DNA of 64,000 nucleotides from Nocardiopsis prasina DSM 43845 (GCF_000341265.1 NZ_ANAE01000161.1:62001-126000), one strand, 5' to 3'. Positions 16,887 through 26,862 are shown, counted from the stretch's first letter. Translations and numbers: made by a program. The notes: a model not told the origin generated them from the letters alone.

Positions 16887-17624
16887 TCAGAGCCCGGGCT
16901 TGACCGCCGTGACCGCCATCCCCGCGCCGAACACCCGGAGCGGAGTGCCCTCCAGGGTGTCCGAGACACCGCGCGCGGCCGGGGGGCGGCGGTCGAGGGA
17001 CGGCATGAGGTAGTCGATCGCGCGTACGCGGAGCCCGTGGCCGCGCAGCAGGCGTCCCAGTTCCTGGCTGCTGAAGGACCGCGTGTCGGACATCCGCACG
17101 TGCAGGGGCCGGACCCAGGGCAGGAACGGGGCGGTGAGGGCGGAGCGCCGTCGTTCGCCCCAGAGGACCCCGTGCGTCTCGAAGGGGAACCAGCGGTTGG
17201 ACGTGGTCACGGACAGCGCGCCGCCGGGCCTGAGCACCCGGTGGATCTCGCTGAGGGCGTCGTCGAGGTCGTCGAGGTGCTCGAGCACGTCGAAAGCGGT
17301 GACCCGGTCGAAGGTGTTGGTGTCGAAGGCCAGGGAGTCGGGGGCCATCTTGTGCACCCCCACGCGGTCCTCCAGGCTCGTCCCCGCGATGCGTCCGGTG
17401 AGTTCGTCGAGCAGCGCGGGGTCGGTGTCGATGGCGTCCACCCGCACGTAGCCCGCGGCGAGTCCGACGGTGTGCGCGCCGTCGCCGCAGCCCACGTCGA
17501 GGAGCCGGTCGCCGCGGACGGGTAGTTGGCGGGTGACCGCCCCGATCCGTTTGGCGACCCCTCTGTTCCCGGACCCGTTGCCGAACCCGTTCGATGGACC
17601 GCCCGGTCCGAAGCCGCCGCTCAT
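16887..17624 (-). CDS. Class I SAM-dependent methyltransferase
   Basis: 245 residues from the ATG at 17624, which has CAGGGG nine bases upstream; a GTG at 17666 would add 14 residues without ribosome-binding site. A Gly/Asn-rich head leads into motif I LLDVGCGDGAH, motif II (AIDTDP) and motif III region FDRVTAFDVLEHLDDLDDAL, as in Methyltransf_11 proteins. The C-terminal half (RSFSSQELGRLLRGHGL) is a substrate cap. Similar to methyltransferases acting on lipids or sugars, but the substrate cannot be inferred. Divergent from the GNAT gene. Confidence 0.8.
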   Translation of the reverse strand: MSGGFGPGGPSNGFGNGSGNRGVAKRIGAVTRQLPVRGDRLLDVGCGDGAHTVGLAAGYVRVDAIDTDPALLDELTGRIAGTSLEDRVGVHKMAPDSLAFDTNTFDRVTAFDVLEHLDDLDDALSEIHRVLRPGGALSVTTSNRWFPFETHGVLWGERRRSALTAPFLPWVRPLHVRMSDTRSFSSQELGRLLRGHGLRVRAIDYLMPSLDRRPPAARGVSDTLEGTPLRVFGAGMAVTAVKPGL

Positions 17625-17796
17625 TGCCACCATCCCCTGCTCGTGCGCGAATGCCTGCGAAGGCACTACTTTAAGTGATTTTTTGACTACTCATAGAGAT
17701 GGCGACTTGTCGACTCGTGGTCACGGGGCCTGACCTCCTCCTTTCCCGGAAGGACCCACGACACCGGGGCGGGACCTCCGGTGCGAGGATGGCGCG

Positions 17797-18339
17797 ATGA
17801 CGATCACCACCTGGTACCTGGAGTCGACCGACCCCGCCGAGCTCAGGCCCGGCCGCGAACCGGAGGGCCTCGTGCGCTTCGTCCGCGCGGAGGTGCCCAG
17901 CCCCGAGTTCTCCCGGTTCCTCTACGCGACGGTCGGCGGCGAGTACCAGTGGATCGACCGCGCCCCCTGGAGCACGGGCGAGTGGAGCGACCGGGTGGCG
18001 GACCCGAACGTGGAGACCTGGGTCCTGTACGACCGGGGCACGCCAGCGGGCTACGCCGAACTGGAGGCCCAGCCCGAGGGAGCGGTGGAGGTCGTCTACT
18101 TCGGCCTCCTGCCCGGTTTCCTCGGTCGGGGACTGGGCGGGCACATGCTCACCGAGGCCCTGCGCCGTGCGTGGGACCTGGGCACCCGTCGACCGGACCG
18201 CGACGCCACCCGCAGGGTGTGGCTGCACACCTGTTCCCTGGACGGGGACCACGCCCTCGCCAACTACCGGGCGCGGGGTCTGCGCCTGTACCGGGAGACC
18301 ACCGAGGAGCAGCCCGTGGTCCAGGGCGCGGGGGGATAG
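17797..18339 (+). CDS. GNAT-family N-acetyltransferase
   Basis: 180 residues. The acetyl-CoA site is seen as VEVVYFGLLPGFLGRGLGGHMLTEAL (residues about 96-121, motif A with R/QxxGxG/A as GRGLGG), and the C-terminal motif B has ALANYRARGLRLYRE. It acetylates an unknown amine substrate. The ATG lies a few bases behind a GAGGAT -10-like element, so the message may be leaderless. Convergent with ino1; the 256-base gap holds one TGTCGACA repeat and the ino1 terminator. Confidence 0.85.
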   Translation: MTITTWYLESTDPAELRPGREPEGLVRFVRAEVPSPEFSRFLYATVGGEYQWIDRAPWSTGEWSDRVADPNVETWVLYDRGTPAGYAELEAQPEGAVEVVYFGLLPGFLGRGLGGHMLTEALRRAWDLGTRRPDRDATRRVWLHTCSLDGDHALANYRARGLRLYRETTEEQPVVQGAGG

Positions 18340-18384
18340 GTCGGGCCAGGGGGCGGGACCAGCCGACTCGTTGACTCGTGGAGA

Positions 18385-18392
18385 TGTCGACA
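18385..18392. repeat. TGTCGACA dispersed repeat
   Basis: Octamer between the GNAT gene and ino1, in the context GATGTCGACACGTCCAC and preceded by two GACTCGT copies. The related sequence CTTGTCGACTCGTGG stands at 17707-17720 on the other side of the same gene. Confidence 0.5.
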
Positions 18393-18556
18393 CGTCCACC
18401 CCGGCACCCGCCCCGGCCGGGCGGACTCCGGCCGCGAACCCTCAGGGTGCGCGGGACTCCGAGGGTGGGAGGACACCGGCCCGGACAGCGCGCGCGGGCA
18501 GTCCGGCCGTAAACGAGGAAGGACACGCCCACAGACTGGACGTGTCACTGAGAACA

Positions 18557-18582
18557 CGCCCGGGGCCGAGGGGCCCCGGGCG
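18557..18582 (-). terminator. ino1 terminator
   Basis: An 11-bp perfect stem, CGCCCGGGGCC (18557-18567) with GGCCCCGGGCG (18572-18582) and a four-base loop, 14 bases beyond the ino1 stop. Confidence 0.75.
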
Positions 18583-18595
18583 GGTCGCCGGCTAC

Positions 18596-19666
18596 CTACT
18601 CGCCCGCGATGAAGTTCTCCACCTTGGTGTGCGCCTCGGCGTCGCTGTACTGCTCCGGGGGCGACTTCATGAAGTAGGAGGAGGGCTCCAGGATCGGGCC
18701 GCCGATACCGCGGTCCTTGGCGATCTTCGCGGCGCGTACCGCGTCGATGATGATCCCGGCGGAGTTGGGGGAGTCCCACACCTCCAGCTTGTACTCCAGG
18801 TTCAGCGGGACGTCACCGAAGGCGCGACCCTCGAGACGGATGTAGGCCCACTTGCGGTCGTCCAGCCACGGCACGTGGTCGGAGGGACCGATGTGCACCG
18901 CGCCGGCGTTCAGCTCGTGGGGGATCTGCGAGGTGACCGACTGGGTCTTGGAGATCTTCTTCGACTCCAGGCGCTCGCGCTCCAACATGTTCTTGAAGTC
19001 CATGTTGCCGCCGAAGTTCAGCTGGTAGGTGCGGTCGACGATCACACCCCGGTCCTCGAACAGCTTGGACAGCACCCGGTGGGTGATGGTGGCGCCGATC
19101 TGCGACTTGATGTCGTCGCCGATGATCGGCACACCCGCCTTGGTGAACTTCTCGGCCCACTCGGGGTCGGAGGCGATGAACACCGGGAGCGCGTTGACGA
19201 AGGCCACGCCCGCGTCGATGGCGCACTGCGCGTAGAACTTGTCGGCCTCGTCGGAGCCCACCGGGAGGTAGGAGACGAGGACGTCGGCCTTGCTGGCCTT
19301 GAGCGCGGCGACCACGTCCACGGCGTCCTCGGGGGACTCCTGGATGATCTCGCGGTAGTACTTGCCCAGACCGTCGTAGGTCGGGCCGCGCATGACGGTC
19401 ACGCCGGTCAGCGGGACGTCACAGATCTTGACGGTGTTGTTCTCGCTCGCTGTGATCGCGTCGGCCAGGTCGTGTCCGACCTTCTTGGCGTCCACGTCGA
19501 AGGCGGCGACGAACTCGATGTCGCTCACGTGGTACGGGCCGAACTGGACATGCATCAGGCCGGGGACCCGTGACTCCGGATCGGCGTCCTTGTAGTAGTG
19601 CACACCCTGGACGAGCGACGCCGCACAGTTGCCGACACCCACGACGGCTACACGTACCGAACCCAT
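18596..19666 (-). CDS. ino1: Inositol-3-phosphate synthase
   Basis: Converts glucose-6-phosphate to 1L-myo-inositol-3-phosphate with bound NAD+; supplies inositol for phosphatidylinositol and mycothiol. The 356-residue protein opens with the Rossmann motif [14 protein letters not shown] and has the family blocks [30 protein letters not shown] and [10 protein letters not shown]. Start chosen at the ATG 19666, which has AGGAGCAAGGA upstream; longer frames are unlikely. In Mycobacterium and Streptomyces ino1 neighbours a PadR gene and ponA; here it is divergent from the PBP gene across 857 bases with no PadR gene. Confidence 0.95.
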   Translation of the reverse strand: MGSVRVAVVGVGNCAASLVQGVHYYKDADPESRVPGLMHVQFGPYHVSDIEFVAAFDVDAKKVGHDLADAITASENNTVKICDVPLTGVTVMRGPTYDGLGKYYREIIQESPEDAVDVVAALKASKADVLVSYLPVGSDEADKFYAQCAIDAGVAFVNALPVFIASDPEWAEKFTKAGVPIIGDDIKSQIGATITHRVLSKLFEDRGVIVDRTYQLNFGGNMDFKNMLERERLESKKISKTQSVTSQIPHELNAGAVHIGPSDHVPWLDDRKWAYIRLEGRAFGDVPLNLEYKLEVWDSPNSAGIIIDAVRAAKIAKDRGIGGPILEPSSYFMKSPPEQYSDAEAHTKVENFIAGE

Positions 19667-20523
19667 TGGTCCTTGCTCCTTCTTCTCCGCGAACATGGAT
19701 TCCACAGCGCACGGCGACGGGCCCGCGCCGACGGCGGTCCGGGGCTCGTCATCCTGCGTCGTATTCCGTATGTGATCAGCAGCGCGCACGGCTGTTCTGT
19801 TCCCCCTCACGGCCGTCGAATACGGGGAGAACTGTCCATGTCTGGCTGGTTTGTTCTGATCTGACTCTATCCACGCTTCGTGGTGAGGATGTAGGCGGTC
19901 AACGGTCTGGGCGACAACAGAGTGACCGCCGGTGACCATGGTGCGGGGGAGACCTGCGTGATCCCGTGCGTGATCCCACACGAACCATCCCAACTCGGAC
20001 GGCGCCGACCCGCTCCCGCTCCGGTGACCGCAGTCACACGCTGCGCCGAGTTCGGCCCCGAGCAGCCGAACTGCCAGGACCGGCGGTTCCCGGCGGAGGG
20101 TGACGAGGCCCTGCAAAGCGCGCGATACCCTCGCGCGTGGGTTGTGCTATATCGTTCGATCGCTCTAACGTGACTTTTGATTTGCGTGCGAAGCCGGTTC
20201 AAACCCCCGAGCGAAGCCAAGCCGCGGCGACGTTGACGTCGGCCCAGAGCACCGACGCGACGGGGGAAGCGCTCCCGCAGGCCAACGATCAGGAGGAAGT
20301 AGCGGCCAACGTCTTCGCGACCTGTTGAAAACCTTCACCCCCGGGTGGGCGTCTCTTTATCAAGCCTTGAAAGAAGGCCAAAGCGGCGAACCGGGTCCAA
20401 CCGCACCCAACCGCGCCGCTCCACATCACAGGTCGCGAATCACCGATCCCCCAGGGGGACCGACCCCCGTTTCCACCAAGGAATCGTCAGGCCGAGCGGC
20501 CGTGAGAGGCAATCGAGGACCAC
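19667..20523. other. Long ino1-PBP divergent intergenic region
   Basis: 857 bases without a credible gene. It contains the ino1 ribosome-binding site and, near 20140-20190, an AT-richer patch (GTGCTATATCGTTCGATCGC) that may hold the promoter of the penicillin-binding protein, giving a leader of over 300 bases. I see no riboswitch or RNA gene that I can name. Confidence 0.6.
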
Positions 20524-23388
20524 GTGAGTACCGAACGACGACGGAATGCCGACGGCGGCCGTCGCCGGGCCGACGGCCCGGACGACGGTCCGCGCGGCGA
20601 CGGCGGAAGGCGCAGGGCCGGTGGCCCTCCCCGGGAAGAACGTGCGGGCGGACGGCGCCGACCTGACTCCGAGGACGGCTTCCAGGGAGACGACAGGTCC
20701 GCTCCGCGCTCCCGTAGAGCCCGACCCCCAGGGGACGAGGCACGCTCCGAGGGGCGCCCCCGCCCCGAGGGCGGACGCCGCCGAGCCGAGGGAGAGCGCC
20801 CCCGCCGCCCCGACGGCCCGCGACGCCGCCCCGAGGACGACGGAGAGCGCCCCCGCCGTCGCCCCGACGGCCAGCGCCCCCGACGACCCGAGGACGGTGA
20901 CCGCCCCCGTCGCCGCCCGGACGACCCGCGAGCTGGCGGACGCCGCCGCTCCGAGGGCCCGCGCGACCCCCGCGACCGCGAACACGGAGCCCGCTCCGAG
21001 GGCCGGCGCTCCGGCGGACGGGGTGCCCGTGCCGCCGCGGCCTCGGGCGGACGCGGCGGCAGGGGCGGTGGCGGAGGCCGCCGCCGTCCCCGTGAGGACG
21101 AACCCGACGACCGTCCCTGGTTCAAGCGCTTCCTGTCCAAGGCCTGGAAACCCGCGCTGGCCTTCTGCGGGCTCATGATCATCGGCGGTGTGGCCACCTT
21201 CGCGGTGCTGTACGCCATGGCCCCCGACGAGGGGGAGCTCAAGAGGAACGCGGAGAAGGAGGCCTCGGCCACCCAGATCCTGTGGGCCGTCCAGGGGGAC
21301 GCCGAGAAGGGCGACGTCGCGCTCACCACCGGTGAGGTCCAGCGTGTCGCCGTGCAGCGCGAGGACATCCCGGAGGAGGTCATCGACGGTGTGCTCGCCG
21401 CCGAGCAGGCCACCTTCTACGAGGACCCGGGCATCAACATCAAGGGCATCGGCCGCGCCATCCTCTCCCGAGGCGAGGCGGGCGGCGGGTCCACCATCAC
21501 GCAGCAGATGGCCCGTAACTACTACAGCGAGCTCGACGGCGAGCCGCCGATGACCCGCAAGATCCGCGAGATCTTCATCTCGATCAAGCTGGGCCAGCAG
21601 CTCGAACCCGACGAGATCCTCACGACCTACCTCAACACGATCTACTTCGGCCGTGGCGCCTCGGGCATCGAGATGGCCGCCCAGGAGTACTTCGGCAAGA
21701 GCGTGAGTGAGCTGGACCGGGCCGAGGGCGCCTACCTCGGCATCATCATCCAGATGCCGAGCAACTTCGAGAACCCCGAGCCGGACTCCTGGACCGCCAA
21801 CTACCTGGAGAAGGAGCGCTGGCCGTACGTCCAGCGGCAGCTGGCCGCGATGTACGACAACACCGGCGGCGAGCGCGGCCTGCCCGAGGCCGAGGCCCAG
21901 CAGCTCGAGATCCCGGACAGCATCATCGACTACGAGCCCGAGGCCGGCCTGGACGACCCTAAGCTGGGCTACGTCCGCCAAGCCGTGATCAACGAGGTCG
22001 AGCGGCGGTACGCGGGCTCGAACGTCACCGGCGCGGACATCGCCACCAAGGGCCTGGTCATCGAGACCTCCCTGAACCCCGACCTGATGACCGCGGCGGA
22101 GGAGGCCTTCGACGTCCTCCCCGAGGGCGCGGCCGACGACACCATGCACGGGTTGACGGCGGTCGACCCGAGCACGGGAGAGATCGTCGCCTTCAACGGC
22201 GGGCCGGACGTCTCCACGGTGATCAACAACTCCCTGGTGCACCAGACCCAGGCGGGATCGGCGTACAAGCCGTACGTGCTGGCCCGCGCCCTGTCGGACG
22301 GCATCGGTCTGCGCAGTCAGTTCGACGGCGACAGCGGCCTGGAGTTCCCCGGGCTGGCCAGCCCGGTGATCAACTCCGGCGAGGTGGACTACGGCGAGGT
22401 CGACCTGATCCAGTCCACCGCTGACTCGGTGAACACCAGCTACGTGGACCTGGCGATCACGGTCGACCCGAGCCGCGTGGACGACCTCGCGGTGGAGATG
22501 GGCGTGCACCCGGACCGGCAGGAGACCTCGCAGGTCGGTCCGCTGGTCGCCCTGGGCACCCACCAGGTGAACGCGCTCGACATGGCCAGCGGCTACGCGA
22601 CCTTCGCCGCGCAGGGCCGCCACTTCCCGGCGCACATGGTCACCAAGGTGACGACGGCCGACGGCACCGAGGTCACCCCCGACGACCAGGCGGAGCTGGA
22701 GAGCGGCACGGAGGTCCTCTCCGAGGGGGTCGCCGCGGACGCCACCTACGCCATGCAGCAGGCCGTCCTGGAGGGTGGCGCGAAGAACGCCGCCCTCGAC
22801 GACGGGCGTCCGGTGGCGGGCAAGACCGGTACCTCCTCCGACGCCGTCTCGGCCTGGTTCGTGGGGTACACACCGCAGCTGGCCACGTCGGTGGGGCTGA
22901 GCCGCGCGCAGAGCGATCCGCTGGACTTCGGTCCGGCGTTCGGTGACGTCTTCGGCGGTACCACCTCCGCGATGGTGTGGAAGGCCTTCATGGAGGTCGC
23001 CATGGAGGGGCAGGAGCACCAGCAGTTCCCGGCCCCGCAGTGGGTGGGCGAGGACCAGCGGTTCCTGCCGACCCCCTCCCCGAGCGAGACCCCGGAGGAG
23101 ACCGACGAACCGAGCGACGAGCCCAGCGAGAGTCCGAGCGAGGAGGAGTGCGACCCCAACAGCCCGGAGTGCGACACGGAACCGTCGCCGGACGAGTGCG
23201 AGCACGGTTGGGAGCCGGGCTGTGACACCGAGGAGAGCCCGGACCCGGACGAGTGCGACGCCTGGATCGGCAGGCCGGACCACTGTGACGACGAGGAGGA
23301 GAACCTCCCCGGCGGTCCGCCCGGCAGTGACCAGAGCAACCAGGCCAACGCCAGCGGCAACAACAGCCTGATCAGGCCCAGGGACTGA
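20524..23388 (+). CDS. Bifunctional class A penicillin-binding protein
   Basis: 954 residues; polymerises and cross-links peptidoglycan outside the membrane. The first 200 residues are an Arg/Pro/Asp-rich cytoplasmic tail with imperfect RRRPDG-type repeats. One transmembrane helix (about 211-233) is followed by the GT51 transglycosylase with catalytic Glu294 (AAEQATFYEDPG) and GSTITQQ, then the transpeptidase with SAYK (Ser579, Lys582), SVN and KTG (767-769). The last 80 residues form an acidic Ser/Pro/Glu stalk with six cysteines. GTG start at 20524. A strong terminator follows. Position corresponds to ponA1/SCO3901. Confidence 0.93.
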   Translation: MSTERRRNADGGRRRADGPDDGPRGDGGRRRAGGPPREERAGGRRRPDSEDGFQGDDRSAPRSRRARPPGDEARSEGRPRPEGGRRRAEGERPRRPDGPRRRPEDDGERPRRRPDGQRPRRPEDGDRPRRRPDDPRAGGRRRSEGPRDPRDREHGARSEGRRSGGRGARAAAASGGRGGRGGGGGRRRPREDEPDDRPWFKRFLSKAWKPALAFCGLMIIGGVATFAVLYAMAPDEGELKRNAEKEASATQILWAVQGDAEKGDVALTTGEVQRVAVQREDIPEEVIDGVLAAEQATFYEDPGINIKGIGRAILSRGEAGGGSTITQQMARNYYSELDGEPPMTRKIREIFISIKLGQQLEPDEILTTYLNTIYFGRGASGIEMAAQEYFGKSVSELDRAEGAYLGIIIQMPSNFENPEPDSWTANYLEKERWPYVQRQLAAMYDNTGGERGLPEAEAQQLEIPDSIIDYEPEAGLDDPKLGYVRQAVINEVERRYAGSNVTGADIATKGLVIETSLNPDLMTAAEEAFDVLPEGAADDTMHGLTAVDPSTGEIVAFNGGPDVSTVINNSLVHQTQAGSAYKPYVLARALSDGIGLRSQFDGDSGLEFPGLASPVINSGEVDYGEVDLIQSTADSVNTSYVDLAITVDPSRVDDLAVEMGVHPDRQETSQVGPLVALGTHQVNALDMASGYATFAAQGRHFPAHMVTKVTTADGTEVTPDDQAELESGTEVLSEGVAADATYAMQQAVLEGGAKNAALDDGRPVAGKTGTSSDAVSAWFVGYTPQLATSVGLSRAQSDPLDFGPAFGDVFGGTTSAMVWKAFMEVAMEGQEHQQFPAPQWVGEDQRFLPTPSPSETPEETDEPSDEPSESPSEEECDPNSPECDTEPSPDECEHGWEPGCDTEESPDPDECDAWIGRPDHCDDEEENLPGGPPGSDQSNQANASGNNSLIRPRD

Positions 23389-23413
23389 TCGGCTCGCAGT
23401 AGCAGGCACGGCC

Positions 23414-23456
23414 GGGGGCCGGTGCGCGGAGGGGAGACCCTTCGGCACCGGCCCCC
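23414..23456 (+). terminator. Terminator of the PBP gene
   Basis: GGGGGCCGGTGC (23414-23425) pairs perfectly with GCACCGGCCCCC (23445-23456), 25 bases after the stop. Confidence 0.8.
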
Positions 23457-23659
23457 AGTCGTTGCCCACCACGACCCAGGGGTCCCGCACGACTGGCAGC
23501 GCAACGCCGGTGGTGCTCCGCTGCTGGTAGCCTTGGCTCCCGTATGGCTCAGAGCCTGAGCGATGCCCCCGGTGGGACCGGGCGGCGGAACGCCGGGCTC
23601 CTGCCCTCCTGCCATGGAGATTCCATGGCCGCAACAGTCCAGAGGAGGAACGTACGCTT

Positions 23660-23950
23660 ATGCGTCGTTACGAAATCATGGTCATCCTCGACCCCAACCT
23701 CGACGAGCGCACCGTCGCTCCGTCGCTGGAGAACTTCCTGGGCGTCGTCCGCAACGACGGCGGTTCGGTCGAGAAGACGGAGATCTGGGGCAAGCGTCGC
23801 CTCGCCTACGACATCAACAAGAACTCCGAGGGCATCTACGCGGTCATCGACCTGACCGCCAAGCCCGCGACGGTCAAGGAGCTCGACCGTCAGCTCGGCA
23901 TCGCCGAGGCCGTGCTCCGCACCAAGGTTCTGCGTCCCGAGGTTCACTAG
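23660..23950 (+). CDS. rpsF: 30S ribosomal protein bS6
   Basis: 96 residues, full bS6 ([17 protein letters not shown] start, central [18 protein letters not shown]). Preceded by AGAGGAGGA. First gene of the conserved rpsF-ssb-rpsR-rplI cluster; bS6 binds bS18 on the 30S platform, and both are encoded here. Confidence 0.97.
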   Translation: MRRYEIMVILDPNLDERTVAPSLENFLGVVRNDGGSVEKTEIWGKRRLAYDINKNSEGIYAVIDLTAKPATVKELDRQLGIAEAVLRTKVLRPEVH

Positions 23951-24082
23951 GCACTCCGGTGCCCTGACCCCCTGACCCCGCCCGTTCTTGTCCCCAGGAC
24001 TGTTTTGTCTCTAGGGGCGCGGATGATGCGGGGAGCAGGCGAAACCGCCTGATCCCGAACTATCTCGAACCGGAGCCGATCC

Positions 24083-24679
24083 ATGGCAGGCGAAACCCAG
24101 ATCACGCTCGTCGGCAACCTCGTCGACGACCCTGAACTGCGCTTCACGCCCAGTGGAGCCGCGGTCGCCAACTTCCGTGTGGCCTCGACGCCTCGCACCT
24201 TCGACCGTCAGGCGGGGGAGTGGAAGGACGGAGAGTCCATGTTCCTCTCCTGCACCGTCTGGCGTCAGTACGCGGAGAACGTGGCCGAGAGCCTTCAGCG
24301 TGGCATGCGCGTCATCGTGCAGGGCCGCCTGAAGCAGCGGTCCTTCGAGACCCGCGAGGGTGAGAAGCGGACCGTCTTCGAGATCGACGTCGAAGAAGTC
24401 GGCCCGGCACTGCGCAGCGCCACCGCCAAGGTGACGAAGACGCAGCGTCAGGGTGGCGGCGGCTTCGGCGGCGGTCAGCAGGGCGGCGGTTTCGGCGGCG
24501 GCCAACCCCAGGGCGGACAGTCGTCCCAGGGCGGCGGCTACGGGAACCAGGGCGGCGGCTTCGGTGGCCAGCAGGGTGGTCGGGGCGGCGCCCCGGCCGA
24601 CGACCCGTGGGCCACCAACGGCGGCGGCGGTTTCGGCGGCGGCAACAGCGGAGGATTCTCCGACGAGCCCCCGTTCTAA
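24083..24679 (+). CDS. ssb: Single-stranded DNA-binding protein
   Basis: 198 residues. The OB fold occupies about residues 1-115 ([46 protein letters not shown]). A Gly/Gln-rich disordered tail of about 75 residues made of GGGFGGGQ-like units follows and ends in the acidic protein-docking tip DEPPF. It protects single strands at forks and recruits partners through the tip. It lies 132 bases after rpsF and 114 before rpsR. Confidence 0.96.
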   Translation: MAGETQITLVGNLVDDPELRFTPSGAAVANFRVASTPRTFDRQAGEWKDGESMFLSCTVWRQYAENVAESLQRGMRVIVQGRLKQRSFETREGEKRTVFEIDVEEVGPALRSATAKVTKTQRQGGGGFGGGQQGGGFGGGQPQGGQSSQGGGYGNQGGGFGGQQGGRGGAPADDPWATNGGGGFGGGNSGGFSDEPPF

Positions 24680-24793
24680 ACAGCGGCTTCCCCACGTAAC
24701 ACCCGACCCGGCCCCTACGGGGACCGCGTCACCTTTCCATTGTCCCAGCCCATCCCCGGGAGGACCCCGGGGCTCTTGCGAAGGAGCACCACG

Positions 24794-25030
24794 ATGGCTA
24801 AGCCGGCAGCGCGCAAGCCCAAGAAGAAGGTTTGCCTCTTCTGCCAGGAGAAGCAGTCCTACATCGACTACAAGGACACCACGCTTCTCCGTAAGTTCAT
24901 CTCCGAGCGCGGCAAGATCCGTGCCCGTCGGGTGACCGGCAACTGCACGCAGCACCAGCGCGACGTCGCGACCGCGATCAAGAACGCGCGCGAGGTGGCC
25001 CTGCTGCCCTACACCAGCACCGCTCGCTAG
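24794..25030 (+). CDS. rpsR: 30S ribosomal protein bS18 (zinc-type)
   Basis: 78 residues from the ATG at 24794, which has GAAGGAGC upstream; an in-frame ATG at 24740 is poorly supported. Cysteines CLFC and CTQH could bind zinc, so this looks like a C+ form, which in actinobacteria can be paired with a zinc-independent paralogue elsewhere. Confidence 0.95.
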   Translation: MAKPAARKPKKKVCLFCQEKQSYIDYKDTTLLRKFISERGKIRARRVTGNCTQHQRDVATAIKNAREVALLPYTSTAR

Positions 25031-25057
25031 CGGCGATATCCGAGGGAGGTCTTTGTC

Positions 25058-25504
25058 GTGAAGCTGATTTTGACCCACGAGGTCAACGGTCTCGGAGCCC
25101 CCGGCGACGTCGTCGAGGTGAAGAACGGTTACGGTCGCAACTACCTGCTGCCCCGAGGGTTCGCCATTCGGTGGACCCGCGGTGGTCAGAAGCAGATCGA
25201 CCTGATCCAGCGCGCCCGCAAGGCGCGTGACATCCGCACCCTGGACGAGGCCCAGCAGGTCGCTGGCCGCGTGGGTGCGCTGAACGTGCGCCTCAAGCAG
25301 CGCGCCGGTCAGGGTGGTCGTCTGTTCGGTTCGGTCACGCCCGCGGACATCGTCGAGGCCGTCAAGGCCACCGGCGGTCCCGAGCTGGACAAGCGCCGGA
25401 TCGAGATCAAGAACCCGATCAAGTCCGTCGGTGCCCACAAGGTCCAGGTCCGCCTGCACCCCGAGGTCGCCGCGACGATCAAGCTGGACATCGTCGGCGC
25501 CTAG
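25058..25504 (+). CDS. rplI: 50S ribosomal protein bL9
   Basis: 148 residues, complete bL9: N-terminal domain ([33 protein letters not shown] region, given by position 25058-25160), long connecting helix and C-terminal domain. GTG start with GAGGGAGG upstream, 27 bases after rpsR. Last gene of the cluster, closed by a terminator. Confidence 0.97.
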   Translation: MKLILTHEVNGLGAPGDVVEVKNGYGRNYLLPRGFAIRWTRGGQKQIDLIQRARKARDIRTLDEAQQVAGRVGALNVRLKQRAGQGGRLFGSVTPADIVEAVKATGGPELDKRRIEIKNPIKSVGAHKVQVRLHPEVAATIKLDIVGA

Positions 25505-25528
25505 TACGCGCCGACCGTTCCGGTCACG

Positions 25529-25557
25529 GACCCCGTCCCTCTTCGAGGGGCGGGGTT
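25529..25557 (+). terminator. Terminator of rpsF-ssb-rpsR-rplI
   Basis: CCCCGTCCCT pairs with AGGGGCGGGG around the loop CTTCG and is followed by TTCTTCTGTT, one of the few terminators here with a T-rich tail. Confidence 0.8.
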
Positions 25558-25681
25558 CTTCTGTTCCCCAGGAACACGCCGAGGGGCCGAAAAACACCCT
25601 TTAGTTACTCTTTGTAATCTAACGTGTCCTCTGTGTAGCGTTGCGTTCAGCAATGCTCCGCACGGAGAGGACAGCATACCG

Positions 25682-26515
25682 ATGGCCGTTGAAAGACTGC
25701 CCGAGACAGACCACCCTCTCGCGGTGGATCGTAGGACGATGCTGCGAGGGGCCGCCCTGACCGCCGGAGGAGTACTGCTCGGCGGTGCCCTGGGGGTGTC
25801 GGTGACCGGCCAGGCGACCGCAGCGGCGACGCCCAAGGTGTACACCCGGTCCGACTGGGGGGCACGCGCGCCCAAGGGAACCATCGAGGTACTGGCGAAG
25901 GGGCCGACCCACATCGTCGTGCACCACACCGCGACCTCGAACGTGTCCGACACCTCCACCACCCACGCCGCCGCGCTCTCCCGATCCATCCAGCGCTACC
26001 ACATGGACAACAACGGCTGGAGCGACACCGGTCAGCAGCTGACCATCAGCCGGGGCGGCCACATCATGGAGGGCAGGGACAAGTCCCTCCAGGCCATCCG
26101 CGACGGTAAGCACGTGCTGGGCGCGCACACGGCCAACCACAACTCGCACACGATCGGCATCGAGAACGAGGGGACCTACACCTCGTCCACGCCGCCCGGT
26201 GCCCTCATGTCCTCGCTGGTCGACACCTGCGCGTGGCTGTGCCTGGTCTACCGCCTGGACCCGCAGAAGGCGATCGTGGGCCACCGGGACTACAACGCCA
26301 CCAACTGCCCGGGGGACAAGCTCTACGCGATGCTCCCCAAGCTCCGTGACGATGTGGGGAGCAGCCTGCGGAAGCAGCTGAGCCACATGGGCGAGCACGC
26401 CGGACGGGAACTCACGCTGGAGGAACTGCCGAGCTACCCGACCGTTCCGAGTTCGGAACGCGTCGCGACCTTCTACCACGGTCCTACGGTGGGAGACCTC
26501 GACTCTGGCTTCTAG
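25682..26515 (+). CDS. Tat-exported N-acetylmuramoyl-L-alanine amidase (PGRP fold)
   Basis: 277 residues. The N-terminus carries a twin-arginine signal (DRRTML, Arg17-Arg18, then a hydrophobic stretch to about 48). The mature part is an Amidase_2/PGRP domain: RSDWGA, zinc ligands in VVHHTAT (81-82), GHRDYNATNCPGD with the second His and the Cys, typical of zinc amidases that cut the lactyl-amide bond between glycan and stem peptide. A C-terminal extension of about 60 residues has no recognised domain. ATG 25682 follows GGAGAGGA. TAATCT at 25615-25620 may be its -10. Confidence 0.9.
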   Translation: MAVERLPETDHPLAVDRRTMLRGAALTAGGVLLGGALGVSVTGQATAAATPKVYTRSDWGARAPKGTIEVLAKGPTHIVVHHTATSNVSDTSTTHAAALSRSIQRYHMDNNGWSDTGQQLTISRGGHIMEGRDKSLQAIRDGKHVLGAHTANHNSHTIGIENEGTYTSSTPPGALMSSLVDTCAWLCLVYRLDPQKAIVGHRDYNATNCPGDKLYAMLPKLRDDVGSSLRKQLSHMGEHAGRELTLEELPSYPTVPSSERVATFYHGPTVGDLDSGF

Positions 26516-26534
26516 GAGGAGATTCTCCGCCGCC

Positions 26535-26565
26535 AGCCGCCCCTGTGTCCCCCGCAGGGGCGGCT
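26535..26565 (+). terminator. Amidase terminator
   Basis: AGCCGCCCCTG (26535-26545) pairs perfectly with CAGGGGCGGCT (26555-26565), followed by CTGTGTTTCCTT. Confidence 0.8.
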
Positions 26566-26806
26566 CTGTGTTTCCTTCCCACCTCCGCTTCGGTGCGTGT
26601 TCGGCGCCTTCGCAGAGCGGTTCGGGTTGAGGCGGCACAGCATCCTCGTCCACGCCTGGCTCGTTCCTCGCTGGGCTGGACTCGTCTTCCAGAACCCTCT
26701 CCGGCGCTCGAACGGGGCGCCCCCTTGTGGCGAGCCGTACGGGCGGGACCCACGTCCGTGGGTGAGGTGAGCGATGAACCCGGCACCGCCCAGGGTCGAC
26801 TTAAGG

Positions 26807-26862
26807 ACTTGGTGACTTGGTGACTTGGTGACTTGGTGACCTGGCGACTTGGTGACCCGGGG
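26807..26862. repeat. 8-bp tandem repeat (ACTTGGTG) x7
   Basis: Seven consecutive octamers, five of them exact ACTTGGTG and two diverged (ACCTGGCG, ACCCGGGG), end one base before the stop codon of the MATE gene. It looks like a simple-sequence array (VNTR-like), not a CRISPR. Confidence 0.85.

Noticed and set aside
19667-20523. PadR gene expected beside ino1
   Set aside because: No frame in the gap has a winged-helix pattern; the only PadR gene in the window is at 38584.
26807-26862. CRISPR array
   Set aside because: Units are 8 bp without spacers.
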